Assembly: GCA_945870545.1 (NCBI GenBank)
Contig: CAMBTF010000050.1
Location: 1-8,860, forward strand
Reading direction: 5' to 3'
DNA from: Akkermansia muciniphila
Lineage (GTDB): Bacteria > Verrucomicrobiota > Verrucomicrobiia > Verrucomicrobiales > Akkermansiaceae
Length of the DNA stretch: 8,860 nt
A program made the translations under genes and the position numbers. Shown here in pieces: positions 1 through 6,030 of this stretch. Within the stretch, counting starts at the first letter, position 1; each line of letters starts with the position of its first letter. The notes under the pieces are model-generated. The model was given only the letters and a program-made list of their open reading frames with translations. It had not been told where the DNA came from and ran no database searches.

Positions 1-1623
1 ACCTGGCCGGATCAGACGATCACGCGCGCGCCGATCTGGTGCTCGGTGGATCTCCGCGACGGCAACCAGGCGCTGCCGCAGCCGATGTCGGTGGAGGAGA
101 AGCTGGAGTTCTTCGATCTGCTGGTGGCGATCGGCTTCAAGGAAATCGAGATCGGTTTCCCTTCCGCCGCCGATACGGAATTTCATTTCTGCCGCAGGCT
201 GATCGAGGAAAACCGCATCCCAGAAGACGTGACGATCCAGATCCTGGTGCAGACGCGCGAGCAACTAATCCGCCGTAGCTTCGAGGCGATCGCCGGGGCG
301 CGGCGCGCCATCGTCCACATTTACAACTCGACCTCGCCGCTGCAGCGCCGAGTCACTTTCAGCGACGCCACGCGCGAATCGATCAAGCAGATCGCCATCG
401 ACGGCACGAAGCTGGTGAAGGAACTCGTCCCGAGCATCCCGGAGACCGAGGTGGTGCTGCAATACTCGCCCGAGTCCTTTTCCGACACGGAGCTGGATTA
501 CGCGCTGGAGGTCTGCTCGGCGGTGATCGATGTCTGGCAGCCGACGCCGGAGAAAAAGATGATCATCAACCTGCCGGATACGGTCCAGTGGGCCTCGCCG
601 AACGTCCACGCGGACATGATCGAGTGGATGTGCCGCCATCTGCCGAAGCGCGATGCGGTGACCGTTTCCCTACACACGCACAACGACCGCGGCACCGGCG
701 TGGCGGCCACGGAGCTGGGCCTGATGGCGGGCGCGGATCGCGTGGAAGGCACCCTTTTCGGAAATGGCGAGCGCACCGGGAACCTCGACATCGTCACGCT
801 CGCGCTGAATATGAACAGCCACGGCATCGCCACCGGCCTTGATTTTTCCGGCCTCACCGACATTCGTCTGAAGTATGAAAAATTCACGCGCCTCATCGTC
901 CCGGAGCGCCAGCCCTACGCCGGCGAGCTCGTTTTCACGGCCTTTTCCGGGAGCCACCAGGACGCGATCAAGAAAGGCCTCGACCGCCGCGAAAAGGAAA
1001 TCGCCGCGAACCCGGATCTGCTGTGGGGCGTGCCTTATCTGACCATCGATCCGCAGGACATCGGCCGTTCCTACGAGGCGATCATCCGCATCAACTCCCA
1101 GTCCGGGAAAGGCGGCGTGGCCTACGTGCTGGACCGCGAGCACGGCTTCGACTTGCCGAAGTCGATGCATCCCATCGTCGGGAAATATGTGTATGACCTC
1201 GCCGATAGTCTCGGCCGCGAGCTCACGCCGGACGAGATCCGCGAGGCGTTTTTTGGACATTTCGTGAACGTGGAATCGCCGCTCGGCCTCACGGAATACG
1301 AGCTGATCCACCAGCCCGGCGGCGGGCAGGTGCGTTGCAAGGCGACGGTTTCCGTCGATGGCAAGCCACTCGAAATGGAAGGCGACGGCAACGGCCCGAT
1401 CAACGCTTTCGTCCACGCGCTGGAGAAGGCGGGCTTCAAGGATTTCAAGGTGACCGACTACCGCTCCCACGCCGTGCGCGGCGGCTCGGATGCGAGCGCA
1501 GCGGCCTACGTGCAGCTCCAGCATGACGACGGACGCCTGCTTTGGGGCACCGGCGTCGATCCGTCCATCGAAATGGCGGGCCTCAAGGCGCTGGTGACGG
1601 GGTGGAATCTGATGAGGGTCTGA
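1..1623 (+). CDS. leuA: 2-isopropylmalate synthase, long form (5' end outside window)
   Basis: Cytosolic enzyme of the first committed step of leucine synthesis: it condenses acetyl-CoA with 2-ketoisovalerate to 2-isopropylmalate. The frame is open from base 1 (TWPDQTITRAPIWCSVDLRDGNQ), so the true start lies upstream; by comparison with M. tuberculosis LeuA a few tens of residues are missing. Seen in the TIM-barrel part: the metal-ligand Asp in DLRDGNQ (bases 58-60), the HTH metal pair in SLHTHNDRG (673-681), and the Asn ligand in FGNGERTGN (763-765). SPES, SGSHQDAIKKG and GRSYEAIIRINSQSGKGG carry the counterparts of the known catalytic Glu, His and Tyr. From about base 1315 the C-terminal domain has the leucine allosteric signature (GNGPINAFVHAL, RGGSDASAAAYVQL), so leucine feedback is expected. 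It lacks the tandem-repeat insert of the M. tuberculosis enzyme. It ends at TGA 1621, five bases before a large inverted repeat. The GTG at 46 lies inside the catalytic motif and cannot be the start. Confidence 0.96.
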   Translation, partial: TWPDQTITRAPIWCSVDLRDGNQALPQPMSVEEKLEFFDLLVAIGFKEIEIGFPSAADTEFHFCRRLIEENRIPEDVTIQILVQTREQLIRRSFEAIAGARRAIVHIYNSTSPLQRRVTFSDATRESIKQIAIDGTKLVKELVPSIPETEVVLQYSPESFSDTELDYALEVCSAVIDVWQPTPEKKMIINLPDTVQWASPNVHADMIEWMCRHLPKRDAVTVSLHTHNDRGTGVAATELGLMAGADRVEGTLFGNGERTGNLDIVTLALNMNSHGIATGLDFSGLTDIRLKYEKFTRLIVPERQPYAGELVFTAFSGSHQDAIKKGLDRREKEIAANPDLLWGVPYLTIDPQDIGRSYEAIIRINSQSGKGGVAYVLDREHGFDLPKSMHPIVGKYVYDLADSLGRELTPDEIREAFFGHFVNVESPLGLTEYELIHQPGGGQVRCKATVSVDGKPLEMEGDGNGPINAFVHALEKAGFKDFKVTDYRSHAVRGGSDASAAAYVQLQHDDGRLLWGTGVDPSIEMAGLKALVTGWNLMRV

Positions 1624-1628
1624 AAACT

Positions 1629-1808
1629 TGGACTGCTACAGCCTGCTGTAGCTTTCCGTGAGACAGCCTGCCTGCCCGCCGTAGCTTCAGCGAAGGCTGG
1701 GCTGTCAACGGCGGAGGATCGGGAGGTGATCGCGCCGCAAGAAGCCAATGCCGTGCGGCTCGCAGCATGGCTGCATGGCCGAAAGCTACAGCAGGCTGTA
1801 GCAGTCCA
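1629..1808. repeat. Composite inverted repeat with nested hairpins between convergent genes
   Basis: Two perfect 28-bp arms (1629-1656 and 1781-1808) are reverse complements of each other. Each arm is itself a hairpin: GCTACAG-CCTG-CTGTAGC on the left and GCTACAG-CAGG-CTGTAGC on the right. Inside are further inverted pairs: GACAGCC/GGCTGTC (1662-1668 with 1700-1706) enclosing a GCTTCAGCGAAGGC mini-hairpin, and GCAGC-ATG-GCTGC (1762-1774). The element starts 5 nt after the leuA stop and ends 4 nt before the stop of the convergent adaptor gene, so it occupies nearly the whole gap. There is no ORF of interest and no transposase. It resembles a REP/REPIN-type palindromic pair. It may also act as a bidirectional transcription barrier, but no T-tract follows either arm. 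The repeat architecture is seen directly; its family is inferred. Confidence 0.85.
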
Positions 1809-1812
1809 TGGA

Positions 1813-3204
1813 CTACGGCACAATCACCACCTGCCCGGCTTCCAGTCCGGCGGTGATCTCCGTGTTTTCCGCGTCGCTGCGGCCGCGGGTGACCGGGCGC
1901 TTTTCGGTTTTCCCGTCGGCGAGCTTCACCTCGACCGTCCAGCCTTTCGGTCCGTAGGCGAGGGCTTTGGTGGGGATGGTGATCGCCTTGTCGTTGTTGT
2001 GCGAAACGACCCGGATCTGGAGCGATTGCCCGGGGGCGACGCGGAGGTTTTCTGGCCATGTGGCGGTGAAGGTGGCGGGATGGGTGAGATCGGGCGCCGG
2101 GGTGGTGGCGATGGATTTCAGGGAAACCGGGATCGTGATGTCCTCGCGGCCGGGAACGATGGCTACGCCCTCCGCGCCCACAGCGAGAACCCCTGCGATG
2201 GCTTGGTCGGGGAAAGCCTGGATGAGTGGCTTCGCCACGGACGGGATGAAGGTGCCGAAGGTTTTCCCTGTCGGGGCGGCCCCACCGGGCACGAGGGTTT
2301 TGATAAGATCGCCGGCCGTCCATTTCCCGTTCTCGATGGCTCCGTGGTAAAAGATCCCGTCGGCAGGTGCCTTGATCTCGAAAAGGGCGCGGTCTTTCTC
2401 CAGATCGGCGAGGGTTTTTCCGTCGCGCTCCAGGCCGGTTTTTAGCGCGGTGACCTCCAGTTTTTTCAGCTCCACGGAGCGGGGGAGATCCTTCGCTCCC
2501 TTGTCGAGGGAGAGGGCGGTGTCGTCGCGGGTCTGGGTGAGCGCGGTGAGTTGGCGGGGCAAGCTGAACTCGAGGGTGCGCTTGTGGTTGAGAATCTCCA
2601 TGCGCAGCGCGAACTCTGCCGCCTCCACGGCATCAAGCTGGTTTTGGAGAATGATTTCCTCGGTCTCCTCGGTGGCATCATCCGCCTCATACATTTTGGT
2701 GAGCTGCTTGAGCTCCTCCTTGTAGGAAGCGAGGATCTGCTCGCGGCGCTTCAGGTCGAAGCCCGCGGATTCCTCGGCGCTCTTGCGGGCGGTCTTGTTG
2801 AAATGATCCAGCTCCTCGGCGGCCTCGGCGGCGGCGCGAGTGAGGCGTGCCAGTTGCTCGGGGACGGTTTTTTCCAAGGTCGCGAGATCGAGCTCCGCCT
2901 GCGCGAGGTTCAGCTTGGCAGTGGCGATGGCCTGCTTGGTATCGGCGAGTTTCCTGTCGATCCCTTCCGTTTCGAAAATGACTAGCGCATCGCCCTTTTT
3001 CACCGCGCTGCCATGAGCGGCTATGGAGACGATCTCGAATGCTGTCCACGCTTCCGCATCGAGGCGGATCGGAGTTGTCGCATCGGGCAGGGCGGTGGCG
3101 TCGAGGCTGTGGGCGATGAAGAAAGGTTTCATTTCCAAGGTGAGTTCGCCGGAGTGGGCGGTGGCGGCGAGTAGCGCCGGGATGAGGTGGTGGATGCGGG
3201 GCAT
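1813..3204 (-). CDS. HlyD-family / RND-type periplasmic adaptor protein
   Basis: 463 aa. The N-terminus (MPRIHHLIPALLAATAHSGE) looks like a short Sec signal peptide without a lipobox, placing the protein in the periplasm. Domains in order: first half of a biotinyl-lipoyl-like domain (about 57-82, IAAHGSAVKKGDALVIFET); a long charged coiled coil or alpha-hairpin (about 84-275, with an acidic MYEADDATEETEE stretch near 171-183); second lipoyl half (about 276-308, IKAPADGIFYHGAIENGKW); a beta-barrel domain (about 314-405); and a short membrane-proximal domain ending ITAGLEAGQVVIVP. Such adaptors bridge an inner-membrane pump and an outer-membrane channel. No pump or channel gene lies nearby, so the partner is unknown. 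The ATG at 3204 is chosen because a stop codon lies 15 nt upstream in frame and this start gives the signal peptide. It begins 39 nt after the methyltransferase-like gene and probably shares its transcript. The stop TAG lies just outside the repeat at 1629-1808. Confidence 0.85.
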   Translation of the reverse strand: MPRIHHLIPALLAATAHSGELTLEMKPFFIAHSLDATALPDATTPIRLDAEAWTAFEIVSIAAHGSAVKKGDALVIFETEGIDRKLADTKQAIATAKLNLAQAELDLATLEKTVPEQLARLTRAAAEAAEELDHFNKTARKSAEESAGFDLKRREQILASYKEELKQLTKMYEADDATEETEEIILQNQLDAVEAAEFALRMEILNHKRTLEFSLPRQLTALTQTRDDTALSLDKGAKDLPRSVELKKLEVTALKTGLERDGKTLADLEKDRALFEIKAPADGIFYHGAIENGKWTAGDLIKTLVPGGAAPTGKTFGTFIPSVAKPLIQAFPDQAIAGVLAVGAEGVAIVPGREDITIPVSLKSIATTPAPDLTHPATFTATWPENLRVAPGQSLQIRVVSHNNDKAITIPTKALAYGPKGWTVEVKLADGKTEKRPVTRGRSDAENTEITAGLEAGQVVIVP

Positions 3205-3243
3205 GACAAACGTGTGTTAGGAAAGCATGGGATGGCGGGCGGC

Positions 3244-3918
3244 TCAAGCGGCTCCTCGGGATTTCCGCGCAAGCCAGATCGGCACGAGGCGGGTTTTTTT
3301 CGCCATCGGCACGGCGGGCACCTGGTGCTCGACCACTTCGTAGCCCTCGCGCTCCAGGTTGCGAGTGAGGTTGGGAATGTCGCGCGTGGATGCGATGGCC
3401 AGCAGGCCGCCGGGCTGGAGCGCCTCGTAGGTGGCGGAAAGCCAGCGCTTGTCGTTCACCCATAGCCGCTGCTTCGCGGCGAGCGGGGCGGAATCGAGGT
3501 GGATCATGATCGCGTGCAGGCAGCCGGATTGCTTGTTGAGCGCGTCGGGGCCGGCGTCCTTCTCGATGACCACGCGCGGATCGGAGAGGGGAGTCTCGGG
3601 AAAAAACTGGCGGTTCCAATCCACGAGATCGGAGCGGTTTTCGGCGACGTGGTAAGTGGCGCGCTTCTGCGGCAGCTCGCGGATGATGGAGGAAAGCATG
3701 TGCCCCAGCCCTAGGCCGACCATCCAGATGTTCGGCTGCCGCGCGGGGCGGAAGGGTGCGGCGGCGAGTTTCGCCAGCTCCTCTTCGGTCGCGCGGGTGG
3801 CCGGGCCGCAGATCTGCTGGCCTTGGACAAGCAGGTAGCGCCGTCCGTCATGTTCCTGGAGTTCGAGGGGCGAGCCGTCATTCATATCGGCGGCGGCTAG
3901 GGTAATTCGAGGTTTCAT
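3244..3918 (-). CDS. Spermidine-synthase-like / class I SAM-dependent methyltransferase-fold protein
   Basis: 224 aa, predicted cytosolic. Residues 63-73 (NIWMVGLGLGH) form the glycine-rich nucleotide-binding loop of a Rossmann fold. Glu93 in VAENRSDLVDWNRQFF sits at the end of strand 2, where the ligand ribose is bound. Asp121 (EKDAGPDAL) fits the next binding position. LQPGGLLAIAS (167-177) is the usual strand-5 segment. The layout recalls the spermidine synthase superfamily, but the catalytic D-(S/T)-x-D-P motif is replaced by HLDSAP (140-145). Polyamine synthesis is therefore unlikely, and the substrate is unknown. It precedes the adaptor gene with a 39-nt gap, and its 5' end faces the TM2 gene across only 50 bp, which must hold both promoters. 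A second in-frame ATG at codon 12 is an alternative start. Confidence 0.72.
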   Translation of the reverse strand: MKPRITLAAADMNDGSPLELQEHDGRRYLLVQGQQICGPATRATEEELAKLAAAPFRPARQPNIWMVGLGLGHMLSSIIRELPQKRATYHVAENRSDLVDWNRQFFPETPLSDPRVVIEKDAGPDALNKQSGCLHAIMIHLDSAPLAAKQRLWVNDKRWLSATYEALQPGGLLAIASTRDIPNLTRNLEREGYEVVEHQVPAVPMAKKTRLVPIWLARKSRGAA

Positions 3919-3968
3919 ACGTATTGCTGCTTGCTACCTAAAAGGAAATCCGGTAATCGACAACCACC

Positions 3969-4264
3969 ATGTCAGAAGAATCTACCCCCCGCCAACACCG
4001 GCGCCACCCGCCGCATCGTCCTACTCCAAGGAGCAGATTGATAAGAAACTCATCTCCGGACTTCTCGGGATTTTGCTCGGGGGGCTAGGGGTGCACAAAT
4101 TCTATCTTGGCTACACTAAGGAAGGGATTATCCAGATCGTCATCACGATCTTGACCTGCGGTATCGGAAGTGTGCTCGGATTGATCGAAGGCATCCTATA
4201 CCTCACGAAATCGGATGCCGAGTTCGTCTCCACCTATGTCGTCGGCCGCAAGGGCTGGTTCTAA
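3969..4264 (+). CDS. TM2-domain membrane protein, reading frame broken by one base near 3985-3990
   Basis: Translation from ATG 3969 begins MSEESTPRQ and stops at TAG 4086. The conserved protein continues in another frame: YSKEQIDKKLISGLLGILLGG, then LGVHKFYLGYTKEGIIQI, then LTCGIGSVLGLIEGILYL, ending at TAA 4262. This is a typical TM2 domain, two membrane helices joined by a short turn with the G(V/A)HxFYLG signature; its function is generally unknown. One extra C in the C6 run at 3985-3990 joins the frames perfectly and gives a 98-aa protein with a Pro/Ala-rich cytosolic N-terminus (STPPPTPAPPAASSYSKEQ). This is explained by a sequencing or assembly deletion, a true or phase-variable mutation, or -1 slippage on the C-run. 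The only start in the downstream frame is TTG 4073, inside the first helix, which would cut the domain. No Shine-Dalgarno precedes ATG 3969. Confidence 0.8.
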
Positions 4265-4291
4265 CAAATTCTAACCGTAATTTCAAAAACG

Positions 4292-4327
4292 AAAACCCCG
4301 ACCGGTTCACGGTCGGGGTTTTCTTTT
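4292..4327. terminator. Strong bidirectional intrinsic terminator
   Basis: A perfect 13-bp stem (AAAACCCCGACCG at 4292-4304 pairing with CGGTCGGGGTTTT at 4310-4322) has a 5-nt loop GTTCA. T-rich sequence (CTTTT) follows on the plus strand, and the minus strand reads into TTTTCGTTTTT. It lies 27 nt after the TM2 stop and 42 nt beyond the stop of the convergent HU gene, so it should end both transcripts. Confidence 0.93.
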
Positions 4328-4369
4328 AGGGTTTAAAGTTCTAGCAGCCGGCGGTTGCCCGCCGAAGGA

Positions 4370-4645
4370 TTAGAGACTTGCTTTAAGTGCGGCGGAGGCT
4401 TTGAAGCCGACCGATTTCGATGCGGCGATTTTGAGCGCTGCGCCTGTCTTCGGATTGCGACCCATGCGTGCGGCACGTTTCTTCACCTCGAAGGTTCCGA
4501 ATCCGATGATTTGTACTTTCTTGTCCTTCTTCACGCCTTTGGCGATGGAGGAGAGGACGGCGTCGAGAGCTTCTTCGGAGGAACGCTTGGTGGCTTCGGC
4601 TCCGAGGGCTTTCTGGATGGTTTCAATGAGTTCTGCTTTGTTCAT
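4370..4645 (-). CDS. hup: HU-family nucleoid-associated DNA-binding protein
   Basis: 91 aa, the normal HU length. HU dimers bind and bend DNA with little sequence preference and compact the nucleoid. The N-terminal helices are MNKAELIETIQKAL and SEEALDAVLSSIAKGVKK. GFGTFEVKKRAAR (48-60) is the family signature. The beta-arm carries RNPKTG with the DNA-intercalating Pro65, and the C-terminal strand and helix end in SVGFKASAALK. The start at ATG 4645 is chosen because MNKAEL is the canonical HU N-terminus; an in-frame ATG at 4684 would add 13 atypical residues. The sequence does not separate HU from an IHF-like paralogue with certainty, but HU is the better fit. It is convergent with the TM2 gene and divergent from the atp operon. 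Confidence 0.93.
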   Translation of the reverse strand: MNKAELIETIQKALGAEATKRSSEEALDAVLSSIAKGVKKDKKVQIIGFGTFEVKKRAARMGRNPKTGAALKIAASKSVGFKASAALKASL

Positions 4646-4684
4646 GGCAAGAGCGTTTTTGCGAATCACCGGAACGCTTTGCAA

Positions 4685-4712
4685 GATAAAAGGTTTATCA
4701 GCTCAACGCTTT
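4685..4712. promoter_or_regulatory. Inverted repeat GATAAA-AGG-TTTATC and repeated AACGCTTT upstream of HU
   Basis: A perfect 6-bp inverted repeat (4685-4690 and 4694-4699) with a 3-nt spacer sits 39 bp upstream of the HU start. The octamer AACGCTTT occurs at 4673-4680 and again at 4705-4712, exactly 32 bp apart (about three helical turns). This is AT-rich DNA in the divergent HU/atpB control region, so an operator or promoter part is plausible. No convincing -35/-10 pair could be assigned. Confidence 0.3.
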
Positions 4713-4775
4713 TTTTCTGGGAGTCCACTTGACTTTGCGGGCGTTTCCCGCTTGTGCCGACCTAGGGCGGGAGGC

Positions 4776-4793
4776 TTGTGAAATTTTTCACAA
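4776..4793. promoter_or_regulatory. Rex-type redox operator (TTGTGAA-N4-TTCACAA) upstream of atpB
   Basis: Perfect 18-bp palindrome TTGTGAAATTTTTCACAA. It matches in every specified position the consensus TTGTGAA-N4-TTCACAA known for Rex, the NADH/NAD+-sensing repressor. It lies 79 nt before the atpB start in the HU/atpB divergent region (227 bp). In actinobacteria Rex represses respiratory genes, reportedly including the ATP synthase operon, so the target makes sense. The inner TGTGA-N6-TCACA also fits the CRP/FNR family, which cannot be excluded from the site alone. No regulator gene is in the window, and the promoter itself was not identified. Confidence 0.68.
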
Positions 4794-4872
4794 ATATCTC
4801 TTGCGGCGAATCGGGCGGGTCAGTAAGACGCTTCGCCCTCCCGCTGCGGGCTCCCCAACAAGCCACTTTATC

Positions 4873-5751
4873 ATGCGAACCCTCGCCACCATCTTTTCCG
4901 TCTGGTTCCTCTGCCTCGCGTCCGCTTTCGGCGCGGAGGGCGGATACCACACGCTGCCCTTTGATGCGCCGGTGGTGGTGGATCTCGGTTTCTTCAAAAT
5001 CACCAACTCGATGATCGCGATGTGGATCGTGGCCGGAGTGATAATCTTTTTCGCCCAGCTGGCCACCCGTAAGATCTCGCTGATACCCAGCGGCCTGCAG
5101 AATTTCGCAGAAACCATTGTCGAAGGACTCGAGGGCTTCCTCGGTGGTATCATGGGAACCAAGCTCGCTAGGGAAACCTTCTGGTTCTTCGGATCCGTCT
5201 TCATCTTCATCGTATTTGCAAACTGGATGGGCATGTTCCCCACCGTGGGCACCGTCGGCCATTACGATGTAGCCGCTGACGGCACGAAGAGCGATCTGAT
5301 CCCGTGGCTGCGCGGCGCGAACGCAGATCTTAATACCACTCTTGGCCTTGCTCTCGCATTCTTTGCTCTCTGGATCTATTGGTCTGTGAAACACAACGGT
5401 TTCGGCGGCTTTCTTTCCCACATCTTCGTCTATCAGGGCGAGGGCGCGGGTTTCATCAAGATCCTCCTTTACGTAATTTTCTTCCTCGTCGGCTTCCTGG
5501 AGATCGTATCAATCATGATCCGCCCGCTCACGCTCACGCTGCGTCTCTATGGCAACGTTTACGCGGGCGAAAACCTCCTTGAGCTTATGCTACAGATGGG
5601 CGGCCAGTGGTTCGGATGGCTCGCCGCCCTGCCTTTCTATTTCCTAGAGCTGCTCGTCGGGCTGATCCAGGCGCTCGTCTTCACCCTTCTCACCGCCGTT
5701 TTCACCTCACTGATGTGCCATCACGAAGAGGAAGGCGAACACGGCCACTAA
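4873..5751 (+). CDS. atpB: F1Fo ATP synthase subunit a
   Basis: 292 aa inner-membrane subunit that forms the two proton half-channels against the c-ring. The essential Arg is Arg224 in LTLRLYGNVYAGE (E. coli Arg210). Glu233, Asn154 (ADLNTTLGLAL) and Gln266 (GLIQALVF) match other conserved channel residues. Glu259 sits where E. coli has His245, a common exchange. Membrane helices fall near 45-65, 103-122, 155-172, 195-216 and 250-282. The N-terminus (MRTLATIFSVWFLCLASAFGAEGG) looks like a cleavable signal peptide, as in some other bacterial a subunits. The tail is His/Glu-rich (HHEEEGEHGH). ATG 4873 is preferred; the frame is open back to TTG 4729, but that extension covers the palindrome at 4776-4793 and has no a-subunit homology. 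This is the first gene of the operon, and no Shine-Dalgarno is visible. Confidence 0.96.
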   Translation: MRTLATIFSVWFLCLASAFGAEGGYHTLPFDAPVVVDLGFFKITNSMIAMWIVAGVIIFFAQLATRKISLIPSGLQNFAETIVEGLEGFLGGIMGTKLARETFWFFGSVFIFIVFANWMGMFPTVGTVGHYDVAADGTKSDLIPWLRGANADLNTTLGLALAFFALWIYWSVKHNGFGGFLSHIFVYQGEGAGFIKILLYVIFFLVGFLEIVSIMIRPLTLTLRLYGNVYAGENLLELMLQMGGQWFGWLAALPFYFLELLVGLIQALVFTLLTAVFTSLMCHHEEEGEHGH

Positions 5752-5823
5752 CACTTTTGGCACCCGGATCATGGCAAAGACTGTGAGGGGTTCCAATAAA
5801 CTGAATACAACACCACCAATAAA

Positions 5824-6015
5824 ATGACAGGAAACATCGCAATCGCAGGCGCAGCTCTCGGCGCCACCATCGCCCTCGGCCTCATCGGACTCAAGGCTTG
5901 TGAAGCCGTCGGCCGCAACCCAGGAGCTTCCGGCAAGGTGCTCGTGCAATCGCTGCTCATCTCCGCTCTTGCGGAAGGCGCGCTCATCATCACGATCCTT
6001 CTCGGCAAAGCGTAA
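5824..6015 (+). CDS. atpE: F1Fo ATP synthase subunit c (short form)
   Basis: 63-aa hairpin protein forming the rotating membrane ring. Helix 1 carries a small-residue ladder (Gly9, Ala11, Gly13, Thr15, Ala17, Gly19), an Ala/Thr-substituted version of GxGxGxG. The polar loop is Arg31-Asn32-Pro33. Helix 2 holds the ion-carrying carboxylate Glu51 in SALAEGALII. The Na+ ligands known from Na+-type rings are absent: no Gln in helix 1, and Gly instead of Ser/Thr after Glu51. H+ coupling is therefore inferred. It is shorter than the usual 70-90 aa, mostly at the N-terminus. An in-frame stop nine codons upstream with no start between shows that the length is real. It begins 72 nt after atpB, and a stable hairpin follows the gene. 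Confidence 0.96.
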   Translation: MTGNIAIAGAALGATIALGLIGLKACEAVGRNPGASGKVLVQSLLISALAEGALIITILLGKA

Positions 6016-6030
6016 CCCGTTCGCCTCTAG

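Noticed and set aside
46..1623. GTG 46 as start of leuA
   Set aside because: The frame is open to base 1 with clear LeuA residues (TWPDQTITRAPIWCS), so the gene is cut by the window edge.
1726..2985. Long plus-strand open frames opposite the adaptor gene
   Set aside because: They are antisense shadows in GC-rich DNA with low-complexity Gly/Arg-rich translations; the minus-strand frame has a coherent domain structure.
3244..3918. Genuine spermidine synthase (speE)
   Set aside because: The catalytic D-(S/T)-x-D-P motif is absent (HLDSAP) and the protein is shorter than usual; only the fold is supported.
4073..4264. TTG 4073 as the true start of the TM2 protein
   Set aside because: It falls inside the first membrane helix and leaves out a conserved-looking N-terminal stretch (YSKEQIDKKLISG) that is open in the same frame upstream.
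4729..4757. Sigma70 promoter with -35 TTGACT at 4729
   Set aside because: No acceptable -10 lies 16-18 bp downstream (TGTGCC or similar), so the promoter cannot be supported from sequence.
4729..4872. In-frame 48-codon N-terminal extension of AtpB from TTG 4729
   Set aside because: It runs through the palindrome and leader, has no a-subunit resemblance, and would precede an evident signal peptide starting at ATG 4873.
5824..6015. Na+-coupled ATP synthase
   Set aside because: The c subunit lacks the helix-1 Gln and the Ser/Thr after the ion-binding Glu51 that Na+ rings use.
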